A DNA stretch of 64,000 nt from Acetobacter sicerae (lineage in GTDB: Bacteria > Pseudomonadota > Alphaproteobacteria > Acetobacterales > Acetobacteraceae). Of the stretch, positions 8,112 to 17,900 are shown one piece after another. Where the stretch lies: contig NZ_JAAABN010000001.1 of assembly GCF_011516765.1 (NCBI RefSeq), positions 372,001 to 436,000 on the forward strand, given 5' to 3'. The notes beneath the pieces are model-generated. The model was given only the letters and a program-made list of their open reading frames with translations. It did no database searches and was not told where the DNA came from. Positions within the stretch are counted from its first letter, which is position 1. Each line of letters begins with the position of its first letter. The translations under genes and the position numbers were made by a program.

Positions 8112-9011
8112 ATGACAGGATCATTCCTTCTGACAGGAAGGCGCTGGTTCGGACCACGCGTTATCTGGGGTGTTATCTGGCTGGCGGCGCTGCTTCCACA
8201 GGAAGGGCGCTGCCAGCCGCTTCGTATCACGACCTGGAATATGAGCTGGCTCACACCGCGTGCAGCCTCTGATCCGGCATTACCGGAAGATATCTATCAT
8301 CGTTCGCCCGAAGATGTTCAGCGTCTGGGTGGTTACGCGCGTCGTGTCGATGCGGATATCGTTGGATTTCAGGAAGTTGACGGTCCGCAGATTGCCGCCC
8401 GTGTTTTCCCTGCGCCCCGGTACCATATCTATATGACCGATGATCCGGTCGTGCAGCGTGTCGGTCTCGCCGTCAGAAATTCTCTCTCGGTTGAGCGTCA
8501 CCCCGACCTCACTGATCTGAATGTCTATCCACCCTCTGCTCCGCATCCTCTACGCAGCGGTCTGGATGTAACGGTTTCTGATGGAAAAACTTCTCTCCGC
8601 ATTCTTGTCCTGCATCTTAAAACGGGATGCTGGGACAACCCGCCTGACGAGCGCAAACATGCCTGTCCAACCTTGCGTCGTCAGTTTGAAATCCTTTCCG
8701 ACTGGATTCTTGAACGGCAGGATGAGGGAGAAGCCTTCGCCATCATGGGTGATTTCAACAGAAGAATGACGCCCGGCGATCCACTTTTCCATGGCCTTTC
8801 ACAGTCCTCCCCGCTCCTTCTGACAACCTCAGGCAAGGCGAGCCCATGTTGGGACGGTGAGTATTTTATTGATCATATTCTTCTGGGTGGGCAGGCGAGA
8901 AACTGGCTCGTACCCGACAGCCTCCGGGTCATGACGTTCAGGGGTGCGGGAGAAACACCCAGAAACACTTCTGACCACTGCCCAGTTTCCGTCGAACTAT
9001 CGCTTCCCTAA
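8112..9011 (+). CDS. Exported endonuclease/exonuclease/phosphatase-family protein
   Basis: This 299-residue protein has an N-terminal hydrophobic segment after basic residues (WFGPRVIWGVIWLAALL), consistent with export or a membrane anchor, ending near residue 34. The EEP catalytic motifs follow: TTWNMSW (about 40), GFQEVDG (metal-binding Glu, about 93), LVLHLKTGCW, MGDFNRR (about 215) and NTSDHCPVS (catalytic His, about 286). The family includes nucleases, sphingomyelinases and inositol phosphatases, and the substrate cannot be told. The cysteine-containing insert GCWDNPPDERKHACP is typical of periplasmic members. It lies 15 bases after the carbonic anhydrase gene and is convergent with the transglutaminase gene. 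Confidence 0.8.
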   Translation: MTGSFLLTGRRWFGPRVIWGVIWLAALLPQEGRCQPLRITTWNMSWLTPRAASDPALPEDIYHRSPEDVQRLGGYARRVDADIVGFQEVDGPQIAARVFPAPRYHIYMTDDPVVQRVGLAVRNSLSVERHPDLTDLNVYPPSAPHPLRSGLDVTVSDGKTSLRILVLHLKTGCWDNPPDERKHACPTLRRQFEILSDWILERQDEGEAFAIMGDFNRRMTPGDPLFHGLSQSSPLLLTTSGKASPCWDGEYFIDHILLGGQARNWLVPDSLRVMTFRGAGETPRNTSDHCPVSVELSLP

Positions 9012-9066
9012 CGACATTCAGAAAAGAAATGCTCGCGGCCCGTTATCCGCTCAGGGTGAGAGCTTC

Positions 9067-9990
9067 TCAGGCCGTTTCCCGTGTCGGAAACGCTCCAAGG
9101 TTCAGCAGCGCCGGATCCCGTTCCCACTCCTCAAGCGGAACAAGATCCACACCCACGCGCAACACATCGCCGCCGCCGCCGAGAATGAGCCCACGAACCG
9201 GACTGATATCGGCATAGTCCCGGCCCCAGCCGAGAATCACATGCTCATCACGAACAACAATGCCGTTGGTCGGATCAAGACCAATCCATCCCGTTTCCGG
9301 CCCCAGCCAGACGCCAACCCACGCGTGAGAAACATCCGCACCAAGCCGCCGCTTCTGCCCGGCAGCCGGTCTCGTGCGGATATACCCTGACATGTAGCGC
9401 GCAGGCAGCCCCAGCCAGCGCAACCCGCTCAGCATGAGGTGTGTGAAATCCTGACACACCCCTTCCCGACGCTGAAGCACTTCCTCCGGTGTCGTGCGCA
9501 GGTTCGTGACGCCGGAACGGAAGCGGAATTCCTTGTACACGCGCTCATTCAGCGCAAGTAGCCCTTCCAGCACGGGCCGTCCGGGTGGAAAATCCCGGGA
9601 CACATACTCTCCCACCATCCGGGAAGGAGCCCCCATCGGACCACCGAAAAGATACTGTGAAACATCAGCATCCTGCGCCGCCAGAAACGCTATGTCTTCC
9701 CAGGCCAGCGTGCTGTCAGCAGGCGGAGGTTCCGGAAAATGCACGTCGACGTCGGACAGCGCGACAATATCAAAATGAGAGTGTGGCGCTTCATGGAACA
9801 GCCACACGATCCGATTACCGAAATGATCGACGCCGGATTCACGGCGCACAGGGGCCGGATTACACTCCAGTTGCGTGCGCAGAACCACCTGCCCCGGACA
9901 GTCACGGGGCGTCAGATGCAGGATATGCGCCGCCAGATCCACCGGGTGTCCATAGGTATAGGACGTCGTATGCCGAACACGATAAATCAT
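9067..9990 (-). CDS. Transglutaminase-like cysteine peptidase-fold protein
   Basis: This 307-residue protein has an N-terminal beta region typical of bacterial transglutaminase-like proteins (IYRVRHTTSYTYGHPVDLA, about 2-20). The catalytic core follows: REGVCQDFTHLMLSGLRWLG (Cys near 177), DVSHAWVGVWLG (His near 222) and WIGLDPTNG (Asp near 240). The triad is intact. Its ATG overlaps the TGA of the upstream ATP-grasp gene (ATGA), so translation is coupled. Members of this family are encoded beside CP-ATP-grasp and alpha-E genes in many bacteria, where they are predicted to hydrolyse or rearrange amide bonds in a peptide product. No signal peptide is visible, so it is probably cytosolic. Confidence 0.85.
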   Translation of the reverse strand: MIYRVRHTTSYTYGHPVDLAAHILHLTPRDCPGQVVLRTQLECNPAPVRRESGVDHFGNRIVWLFHEAPHSHFDIVALSDVDVHFPEPPPADSTLAWEDIAFLAAQDADVSQYLFGGPMGAPSRMVGEYVSRDFPPGRPVLEGLLALNERVYKEFRFRSGVTNLRTTPEEVLQRREGVCQDFTHLMLSGLRWLGLPARYMSGYIRTRPAAGQKRRLGADVSHAWVGVWLGPETGWIGLDPTNGIVVRDEHVILGWGRDYADISPVRGLILGGGGDVLRVGVDLVPLEEWERDPALLNLGAFPTRETA

Positions 9991-12608
9991 GTAACGGCTC
10001 CATCCATATCGATGGCTGTCTCGTTCCCAATGCCGACAAGCCGGGGGGAATTGAGGACGGAGAAATAGCTTCGGCCTATCTGCTCGGAAAGCTGCAGAAC
10101 GGCTGCCTGAATATCTTTCAGAGCGGACGGCAGCGCGGCTGTAGCCGTATCCTGACTGGAGGCCGAGACAACCGATTCCACCATCTCGGCCAATGTTATG
10201 CGGATATTCTCCGCGGTATCCGCCAGTTCGTAGGACGCAGATCGCTGCCCCTCCGGCATGGAAGGGCTATCGGAAGCAAGCCCGGTCAGCGAATCACGCA
10301 GGGCGGCAAGCTGATAGGCTGCTCCACGCGGATTGTCTTCATCAAGCAGCAGCAGGTCCAGCACTGGCGCGGGCTGAACAACACCGAAATAGCGGGAGCG
10401 ATAGGTAATCACGCTATCACAGAGTTGCAGCATCAGACGCAGCGCCGCTTCCATACGCCCACGTTGATACACGTCCGGCTGCTCAAGAACCCCCGAACAG
10501 ATGAGAAGCACAGAAGAGGCCCGCTCGATCCGCCGTCCCAGATCAAGAAACTGACGTCCACCAGACAGAACCATGCTTTCCGCAGCAAACCCCGACAGGG
10601 TCGCCGAATACAGCAGCAGATCATTGGTCAGCCCCGAAAGCTGATCCAGCATCCGGGCAGGATCAGTCCGACGGGGACGCTGATCGATCATCTTGAGGAT
10701 CGCGCTGCCACGATGGGAGATGAAATCACGAACGTCCTGCGTCAACCGATCCACCAGTTCAGGCACAAGACGGATGATCTTTCTCAGCACACGGGCAAAG
10801 AAACCATCAGAACCCCCAATGGCGAACAGTCCGCGCACCATCCCGGCATAGCCATAGGCTGGAACTGGAGCCTCCTGCACCAGCCCCATGGTACGCATCT
10901 GCCGCATCAGGACAGCGATATCCGCGAGTTCTCTGGGCGAAGGCTCCGTGCCGGACATGTGCGTCATGACAACGCGCAGGAGACGGGCTCCGCTTTCGAT
11001 CTGTTCGAGGTAACGTCCCAGCCAGAAGAAATCATCGGCAGCACGGCTGGGCAGATCGCCCTGTGACCGTCTGATTGCCAGCGGATACGGAGTGGAAAAT
11101 GATGTTTCCTGGAGAGAGAAATTCTCGTCCACCATCACCCACACATCCTTGGTCGGCTGATTTTCCCCGATCGGACCAGCTGTAATGGCCTCTCCGGACT
11201 CAAACACACGGCACATACCACCGGGCAGAACTGACCAGCCGTTCTCATCCTGAATCGCAAACATGCGCAGAACGATGGATCGTGGCACAATTTCCCTTTC
11301 ACCAACACAGGGCGAGAGGGACGCTAACGGCTCACGACAGGCGATATAACGCCAGGGCTCCGTCCGGACCTTTTCCCAGAGAAGCATACGCTGCTTCTCA
11401 TCAAGCGTCGCCAGACGCTGCGCCGGCAAATCTTCTCCAATGGCGGACGCAATGGCCCAATAATCGATTGTATCCTGATGGGGCTGCGACCGTCCAAACA
11501 GGAGTTGCTCAAGGAAAACCCGGTTATCCGGCTGTCCGAGCCAGAGACTTTCCACATTCTCCAGACTGAGCGTTTCACCGAAAAGTCGAGAGGCAATGCC
11601 CGGCAGAAATGACTGCACGCCAAGCGCTTCGACAAATCCGGCTCTCGGGTCATTGATCAGTCGGACGGACCCGTTGCGCGCCGCATCAAGCAGGCCGGAC
11701 ACACCCGCCGATCCAGTCCCTTCCAGCTCAAGCGGATCAATCGAATCAGCATTCTGCCGGAGGAGGAGGGCGTCTATCTTTCGCAGACCTCGCACAGTCT
11801 TGAGCCACAGGGCCCCTTCCCGCACGGTGAGATCACCCGCCTCCACCAGCGTGCATCCCAGTTCCCGGGCGAGAATGACGTGCTCGCTCCAGAAAGGACT
11901 GGAAGGCCCCGGGGTCAATAACGCCGGATTGGCTGTCTCACCCATTCCTGTCTTCTGAACACTGTCCTGCCAGCGCTCAAGGAAAGAACGGAGCCTCTGC
12001 AACGCCTCTCCCGCAAACAGTTCGGGGATCGCCCGCGTCATCTGTCTGCGATTTTCCAGCGCGAGACCCAGACCGTTGGCCTGTCGCACGCGATCGGCCA
12101 GCACACGCCATTGCCCGTCTGGTTCGCGCACGAGATCCACGGCATAGGATGATATGAAATAATGCTCGGCAGGCCGAAGAGCATCCACCTCGCCGCAGCG
12201 CAGAAAACCTTTGTTGGCCCAGACCAGCGCCGGAGGCAGCAAGTGGTCGGCCAGCACGCTCCGCTCGCCATAAATGTCCCGCAGAAGCGCTTCCTGCAAA
12301 CGGGCGCGCTGGATGATTCCCGCCTCCAGCCTGCTGAACTCATCCGCCTTCAGCAGCAGGGGAATCGGATCGCACTGCGCCCCGATAAAGCCGCTTCCGC
12401 CATGACTTTCCAGCGCCTCTCTGGCGCCGGACGACGATGAGGAAGACAGCGCGCCGGTCTGATCGGCCAGAGCAAGCGCCATCTGCTGCTGGCGCGCGAG
12501 AAGCTCCGGATGCCCAAGATCAGAAATGGCACTCAGAAGACGACGCCACTGGGGGCGCACACCTCCCTGGCCGTTCACCATCTCATCAATTGGAATCACG
12601 CCATTCAT
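9987..12608 (-). CDS. Circularly permuted ATP-grasp / alpha-E domain fusion
   Basis: This 873-residue protein fuses two domains that are often separate genes. Residues about 75-500 are a circularly permuted ATP-grasp domain (DUF404/DUF407 type), with RLQEALLRDIYGE, HYFISSYAVDLVREPDGQW, RLINDPRAGFVEALG and EPWRYIACREPLA. Residues about 525-850 are the all-helical alpha-E domain (DUF403), opening with RAADDFFWLGRYLEQIESGARL. ATP-grasp ligases form amide bonds through acyl phosphates; alpha-E is of unknown function but strictly associated. A serine run (LSSSSSSG) near residue 55 lies before the ligase domain. The stop overlaps the start of the transglutaminase gene, and the zinc peptidase gene lies 92 bases upstream. 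The substrate is unknown. Confidence 0.85.
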   Translation of the reverse strand: MNGVIPIDEMVNGQGGVRPQWRRLLSAISDLGHPELLARQQQMALALADQTGALSSSSSSGAREALESHGGSGFIGAQCDPIPLLLKADEFSRLEAGIIQRARLQEALLRDIYGERSVLADHLLPPALVWANKGFLRCGEVDALRPAEHYFISSYAVDLVREPDGQWRVLADRVRQANGLGLALENRRQMTRAIPELFAGEALQRLRSFLERWQDSVQKTGMGETANPALLTPGPSSPFWSEHVILARELGCTLVEAGDLTVREGALWLKTVRGLRKIDALLLRQNADSIDPLELEGTGSAGVSGLLDAARNGSVRLINDPRAGFVEALGVQSFLPGIASRLFGETLSLENVESLWLGQPDNRVFLEQLLFGRSQPHQDTIDYWAIASAIGEDLPAQRLATLDEKQRMLLWEKVRTEPWRYIACREPLASLSPCVGEREIVPRSIVLRMFAIQDENGWSVLPGGMCRVFESGEAITAGPIGENQPTKDVWVMVDENFSLQETSFSTPYPLAIRRSQGDLPSRAADDFFWLGRYLEQIESGARLLRVVMTHMSGTEPSPRELADIAVLMRQMRTMGLVQEAPVPAYGYAGMVRGLFAIGGSDGFFARVLRKIIRLVPELVDRLTQDVRDFISHRGSAILKMIDQRPRRTDPARMLDQLSGLTNDLLLYSATLSGFAAESMVLSGGRQFLDLGRRIERASSVLLICSGVLEQPDVYQRGRMEAALRLMLQLCDSVITYRSRYFGVVQPAPVLDLLLLDEDNPRGAAYQLAALRDSLTGLASDSPSMPEGQRSASYELADTAENIRITLAEMVESVVSASSQDTATAALPSALKDIQAAVLQLSEQIGRSYFSVLNSPRLVGIGNETAIDMDGAVT

Positions 12609-12700
12609 CCGATCGGTTCTAGGGTGTCACGCTCTCCCCATGCAATCCTGCATTGAAGATAGCAGCAGGTTTCCTATGTGAAATCAGACAAAACAAAGAC

Positions 12701-13795
12701 TTACTGTGGCACGGCGGCAACGGCTGTTAAAGGCAGTCCATGTACGAGGTTATGCACGAAATGCAGTTTCTTCGCGATGGCGGATGTAATGACAAACGGA
12801 TAGAGATCCGCCTGCCCCATCGACCGGTTGAGCGCGTTCACCGCCAGCGTGAGAGGTGGCCAGGCCGCCAGAAGCTGATCAAAACTGGTCGCCGCATAAG
12901 TATCGAAATTGAAGCTCTGTGACAGGCTGCCGTCCTTCGCTACAGCCGGACTGACAGCCACGCCGAAAGCCACTGCCGTCTGAAGCGTATCCACAACGTG
13001 CAGATAATGCGCCCATGTCTCGGCAAAGTCTTCCCATGGATGCGTCGTGGCGTAGGAACTGACGTAATTCTCCGGCCATCCCGCTGGCGGCCCATTTTCG
13101 TAATGCCGCTGAAGGGCGGCTCCATAATCCTGCGTGTGGTCACCGAACATGGCGCGACAGGCGTCTTCGTTACCTGCGTCACGCACGAGGATGTTCCAGT
13201 AGAAATGTCCGACTTCATGCCGGAAATGTCCGAGCAAGGTGCGATAGTGCTCTCCCATTTCCACACGCATCTTCTCACGCTCGACATCATCCGCCTCGCG
13301 CAAGGCGATGGTGATGACCCCCTCGTCATGGCCTGTCATGACTTTCCCTTCGCCGTTTTCAGGGTCATCAGGGAAATTGAAGACCAGTCCGCCCGTCGGG
13401 TTCTCGGCACGGGTGGGCATGGGGAGATGCAGCAGCAAAAGACTGTAGAACAGGCGATGCTTGGCCTGCTCCAGACGCCGCCACAGTTCCTGATTACCTT
13501 CCTTGTTCAGATCGGGGATGACGTGATTATAGCGGCACGCCACGCAGAGCGCGTCCGTGCTTCCTTCCGGAACAAGCCAGTTGCACACATCATATTCCGC
13601 ATTGGTGCAGAAAAAGCGGGTCGGCGCCTCGATGCCTTCCCCCACGGCAAGCCAGCCGTTGCCGTCGGCGGCAGACTCAAGCGCCAGAAGTCTGCTGCTC
13701 TCCGTGCAGTAACCCAACCTGTGACCACAGCTTTCGCAGTGTGTGTTTTCAAAGAAGAGAACCTGACCACAACTCTGGCAACTGAACAGCTTCAT
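12701..13795 (-). CDS. Zinc-ribbon putative metallopeptidase (DUF2248 type)
   Basis: This 364-residue protein starts at the ATG giving MKLFSCQSCGQ. Residues 5-35 form a four-cysteine zinc ribbon (CQSCGQ and CESCGH); two further cysteines lie in CNWLVPEG and CVACRYN. The catalytic motif FRHEVGHFYWNIL near residue 215 has the H-E-x-x-H arrangement of zinc peptidases, with WEDFAETWAHYLH further on supplying a likely third ligand. It lies between the ATP-grasp gene and the DUF2126 gene, both on the same strand, and the family recurs beside transglutaminase/ATP-grasp genes. It could mature or degrade the product of the neighbouring ligases. Catalysis is inferred, not shown. Confidence 0.8.
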   Translation of the reverse strand: MKLFSCQSCGQVLFFENTHCESCGHRLGYCTESSRLLALESAADGNGWLAVGEGIEAPTRFFCTNAEYDVCNWLVPEGSTDALCVACRYNHVIPDLNKEGNQELWRRLEQAKHRLFYSLLLLHLPMPTRAENPTGGLVFNFPDDPENGEGKVMTGHDEGVITIALREADDVEREKMRVEMGEHYRTLLGHFRHEVGHFYWNILVRDAGNEDACRAMFGDHTQDYGAALQRHYENGPPAGWPENYVSSYATTHPWEDFAETWAHYLHVVDTLQTAVAFGVAVSPAVAKDGSLSQSFNFDTYAATSFDQLLAAWPPLTLAVNALNRSMGQADLYPFVITSAIAKKLHFVHNLVHGLPLTAVAAVPQ

Positions 13796-13975
13796 GATAG
13801 CGTGACTTCCCTCTACATCCATCTGCCCGGTGAACGTGCAGCAGGCAGGTTCGTTGCATAGGGTTGCTGCGCCGCCATTCATTTCTTTACTGTAATCATA
13901 TGTTTGTGAAGATGAATTAACCTGAGAATAATTTTTTGACGCAATCGTTTTTTATCGAAAACGGAGCGGCCCATC

Positions 13976-14776
13976 ATGACCATGACCTCAACAGCCTATA
14001 CGTCACTGAATGCGACAATCGCGACGACGTTTCAGGACAGCTCAGTCGTTGACGACATGATGAACGGCCACGCCACCGGATCCGAATTCGGTTCAACCAA
14101 AACGGGCCCATTGGTCATTCCCGCTCTCCTGTCCACAGACAAGTTTGCTTTTGATACAGGCCAGATCCAGCCTTCCTTTATTCTGGATATCAGTTCGGCA
14201 GCCAGTGGCGCCATCACGACTGACACCGGTTCACTTTCTCTTTCCGAAACCAGCGACACACAGGTCGCTGTCGAGATCGATAATTCGTCTATGTATACGG
14301 TAAAAGAACCCGGTAGCGCAGGAACAGTCTCTGGGACCGGTAATACATTGTTTGACGGCGTCGCCATGAAGGATATCAAGGGCGCTCAAGTCACGAATTA
14401 TAATTACGCCTATATTTACACGGCAACCTCGGTCACGGCCGTCAATCTGGATTCAATGTCCTCCGAGATGGCAAGCTGGTTCTCATCTGACAGTGATGAT
14501 TCCATGCTGTCTTCCATAATCAACGATGTCGCCGGTTACCTGAAATCGACCTACGGCCATCCGGGTGCGGACACGGAAAGCACCACCACGACAGACAGTT
14601 CTGGCGCAGCCACTGAAATCGCCAAACAGACCGCGCAGGCGGAAGTGGCCCTCGCCCGCCTCAACGAAAACAGGAGCAGTCAGAATGACATGCTGAGACT
14701 GTTTGAGATTCCTACTTACAAGAACAGTGGAAATGCGTCGTCGACGTCCAACTCGATCCTTTCGACCAACGCATAA
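13976..14776 (+). CDS. Unrecognised Ser/Thr/Asp-rich protein inside the ligase cluster
   Basis: I do not recognise this 266-residue protein. It is acidic, rich in Ser, Thr, Asp and Ala, has no cysteine and no signal peptide. Residues 75-170 have short alternating strands separated by small-residue turns, and 205-235 contain a low-complexity TESTTTTDSSGAA stretch followed by a helical QTAQAEVALARLNENR. It is the only plus-strand gene within the minus-strand transglutaminase/ATP-grasp/peptidase cluster, and is followed by a perfect terminator hairpin. A GGAG ribosome site lies about ten bases before the ATG. Secretion without a signal or service as a substrate of the neighbours are both possible; neither is shown. 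Confidence 0.65.
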   Translation: MTMTSTAYTSLNATIATTFQDSSVVDDMMNGHATGSEFGSTKTGPLVIPALLSTDKFAFDTGQIQPSFILDISSAASGAITTDTGSLSLSETSDTQVAVEIDNSSMYTVKEPGSAGTVSGTGNTLFDGVAMKDIKGAQVTNYNYAYIYTATSVTAVNLDSMSSEMASWFSSDSDDSMLSSIINDVAGYLKSTYGHPGADTESTTTTDSSGAATEIAKQTAQAEVALARLNENRSSQNDMLRLFEIPTYKNSGNASSTSNSILSTNA

Positions 14777-14846
14777 AATCGGTTCAGACCGCCTTCATAA
14801 AAAGAAAGTTTGCGTCAGCCACCACGAAACCGGTCAGATATTTTCA

Positions 14847-14873
14847 AAACTGCCTTTTTGAAAAAGGCAGTTT
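14847..14873 (+). terminator. Terminator hairpin of the Ser/Thr-rich gene
   Basis: AAACTGCCTTTTT pairs perfectly with AAAAAGGCAGTTT around a single base, 70 bases after the stop of the 266-residue gene. The stem carries its own A and T tracts, so it could work in both directions. Confidence 0.7.
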
Positions 14874-14892
14874 CATAGCCTTTCCACAAAAC

Positions 14893-14925
14893 ACCGGCGA
14901 GACATTAGAAATCTGTCCCGCCGGT
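14893..14925 (-). terminator. Terminator hairpin of the transglutaminase-DUF2126 gene
   Basis: On the minus strand, ACCGGCGGGACA and TGTCTCGCCGGT form a 12-bp stem with one G-T pair and a nine-base loop, ten bases after the stop, followed by GTTTTGT. It would separate this gene from the genes further along the same strand. Confidence 0.65.
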
Positions 14926-14934
14926 CACGGTTTT

Positions 14935-17900
14935 TCAGAATCGTCTCAGATCAAGTGTTCTTGGCTGCTCCATCGACCGTTCCGCGTGCGGTTCCGTCAT
15001 TGCGCCCGGCGTGTGACCAAACGGGAAGAAACGGATACGACGACGCGCCTCTGCCTCATTGGCATTGACGGGCCGGGTCTCGTAATTGCGTCCACCCGGG
15101 TGGGTCACATGATAGGTCACGCCGCCAATGCTGCGTCCCGTCCATGTGTCATAGATATCGAACAGCAGAGGCGATTCGACCCCGATGGTCGGATGCAGGG
15201 AACTGGGCGGATTCCACGCCTTGAACCGCACGCCGCCGACATATTCACCCTGTCGTTGCGTGCCGGTCAGCGGCACGGCGCGCCCGTTGCAGGCGAGAAT
15301 GTACCGCTCATCCACCCAGCCGGAAACAAGAGCCTGCACACGCTCGACAGAGCTGTCGACATAGCGCGCCGTGCCGCCGGCTGCGGGCTCTTCCGCAAGC
15401 GTGTTCCACGGCTCAAGCGCCGTGCGGAGTTCCAGCGTCATGCCCAGTTCGGTGATGGAGCCGATTTCGGGGAAACGGAACTGGAAGTGAGGCTCGAACC
15501 ATTCTTTTTCGAGAGGCGCACCCAGCATCCGCAATTCGTCGATGGCATCCCCAAAATCCTGCCTGACATAATGCGGCAGCATGAAATCATCATGCAGACG
15601 CGTGCCCCAGCGCACCAGACGCCGTTCATACGGTTTATCCCAGAACGCCGCGATCGCCGCACGCATGAGCAGCACCTGCGCCGCCGACATGCGGTGATGA
15701 GGCGGCATTTCGAACGCACGATATTCCATCAGCCCGAGCCGCCCGGAACTGCTTTCTGGCGCGTAGAGCTTGTCGATGCAGAATTCAGTGCGGTGCGTAT
15801 TGCCGGTGATGTCCGCAAACAGATTGCGGAACAGCCGATCCGTCAGCCAGGGTGGCGTAAACACCTCCCGATTGACCTGCCGGAACGCTATCTCCAGTTC
15901 GTAAAGGGAGTCCTGCCGGGCCTCGTCGATACGGGGATGCTGCGAACTCGGGCCAATAAACAGACCACTGAACAGGTAGGACAGCGACGGATGATTGTGC
16001 CAGAACCCGGCCAGCGACTTGAGCAGATCGGGCCGTCGCAGGAAGGGACTATCCTCGGCATTGGCCGCGCCCATAACCACGTGATTGCCGCCCCCCGTGC
16101 CGACGTGCCGTCCGTCGAGCATGAACTTTTCCGCAATCAGCCCGACAGTGCGGGCTTCCTCGTAAAGCTGGCGACTGCGGGTCTCATGCTCGTCCCAGCT
16201 CGACGCAGGATGCACGTTGACTTCGATCACACCCGGATCAGGCGTGATCGAGAAAGAGAGTAGACGCGGATCACGCGGTGGCGCGTAGCCTTCCAGCACG
16301 ACCTTGCGCCCGAACTCGGCAGCCGTCGCCTCAACGGCGGCGCAGAGATCAAGCCAGTCCTCCACGGCGTAAAGCGGTGGGAAGAACACATGCAGGATGC
16401 CGCCGCGGGACTCTACGGTCAGCGCCGTACGGACGACATCCGGTTCCTCACGATTGATCTCCAGCAGATGCTCGCTGAGGGCCTTTTCAGTGCTGATCCG
16501 CCACGGCTTGCGCACAGGATAGGGCGGCAGCGCCGAAAGATCGGAAAGTTGCGCCATCGGACGCTCAGGCGGCGTCCCTGACCGGCTGATGAGATCCGGC
16601 ACAGTCGCCCGGTAGGCCTGCGGCGAACGGCGGGCGAAATCCGGATGGGGTGGCAGACGCGGATGCGGTGCGAACGGATCGACTGGAAACGCCTGATCAA
16701 TATCGTCTGCGTCAGCCCATGGCAGGCTCTGCAATGGCAGGCGGAACCCGATGGACGAGTCACCGGGAACAAGGAAGATCGTATCGCCCCGCATGAACCA
16801 GCGCCCCGACTGCCAGCGCCGCACGCCATCCTGCACGACGACACGCAGCGGCAGCACTGACCCGGATTCGCGCGACAGTCCACGCCCAAAAACCCGCGCC
16901 AGACGATCCCGCTCAAGCGGATCGTTCAGCTTTGAACCTTCCGCCAGCACGTTGGCTGGCAGGCGATGCTCTTTCCAGAGATAATAATGGATATCTTCAT
17001 AAGCAGGCGTGACGAGTTCCGGATCGACCTGCAATTTGCTCGCCAGAGACTGGGCGAAACGCCGGGCATCATGCTCAGTGGCGTTGTCAGTATCATCGTC
17101 TGACGCCAGCAGGCCACGGTTCAGCCAGACCGGCTCTCCGTCGCGCCGCCAGTACGTCGTCAGCGCCCATCGCGGAAGCTGTTCGCCCGGATAATGCTTG
17201 CCGAACAGGGTCATATAGGTCGAACCGGGCGACCAGATCGACATCAGGCGCCGGAGCAGACGGTTGGCGTAGGCCCGCTTGGTCGGACCAAGCGCCTCGA
17301 TATTCCATTCCGGCGCGTCCATGTCATCGGCGGCGATAAAGGTCGGCTCGCCACCCATCGTCAGGCGGACATCACTCGCCTCAAGCTGCCGGTCGACCAC
17401 CTCGCCTGCCGCGAGAATGGCTTCCCATGTCTGCTCGTCATATGGTTTGGTCGTGCGGGGCGTCTCAGCGACACGCTTCACCTGCATGTCGAAACCGAAT
17501 TCCGTTTCGCAGACCTCGACGCCACCGGAAATCGGCGCGGCTGAACCGGGTTCAGGCGTCGCAGCGAGGGGAATATGCCCCTCGCCCGTCAGCATGCCGG
17601 ATGTTGCGTCCAGACCAATCCAGCCCGCGCCGGGCAGATACACCTCGGCCCATGCATGCAGGTCAGTGAAATCCTCGGTCGGGCCTGAGGGTCCTTCAAG
17701 CGGCTTTTCATCCGCGACGAGCTGGATAAGATATCCGGAAACAAAGCGGGCGGCGTAACCCAGATTGCGGAGAAACTGGACAAGCAGCCAGGCGCTGTCA
17801 CGGCAGGAGCCCTTGCCTTCTTCCAGCGTCTTCTCCGGCGACCACACGCCGGGCTCCATCCGGACGATATAGCTGATACGCTTCTGGACCGCCTGATTGA

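Noticed and set aside
9585..11066. Long plus-strand frame (about 490 codons) opposite the ATP-grasp/alpha-E gene
   Set aside because: The reverse strand carries clear ATP-grasp and alpha-E motifs, and the plus-strand translation is low-complexity without a ribosome site.
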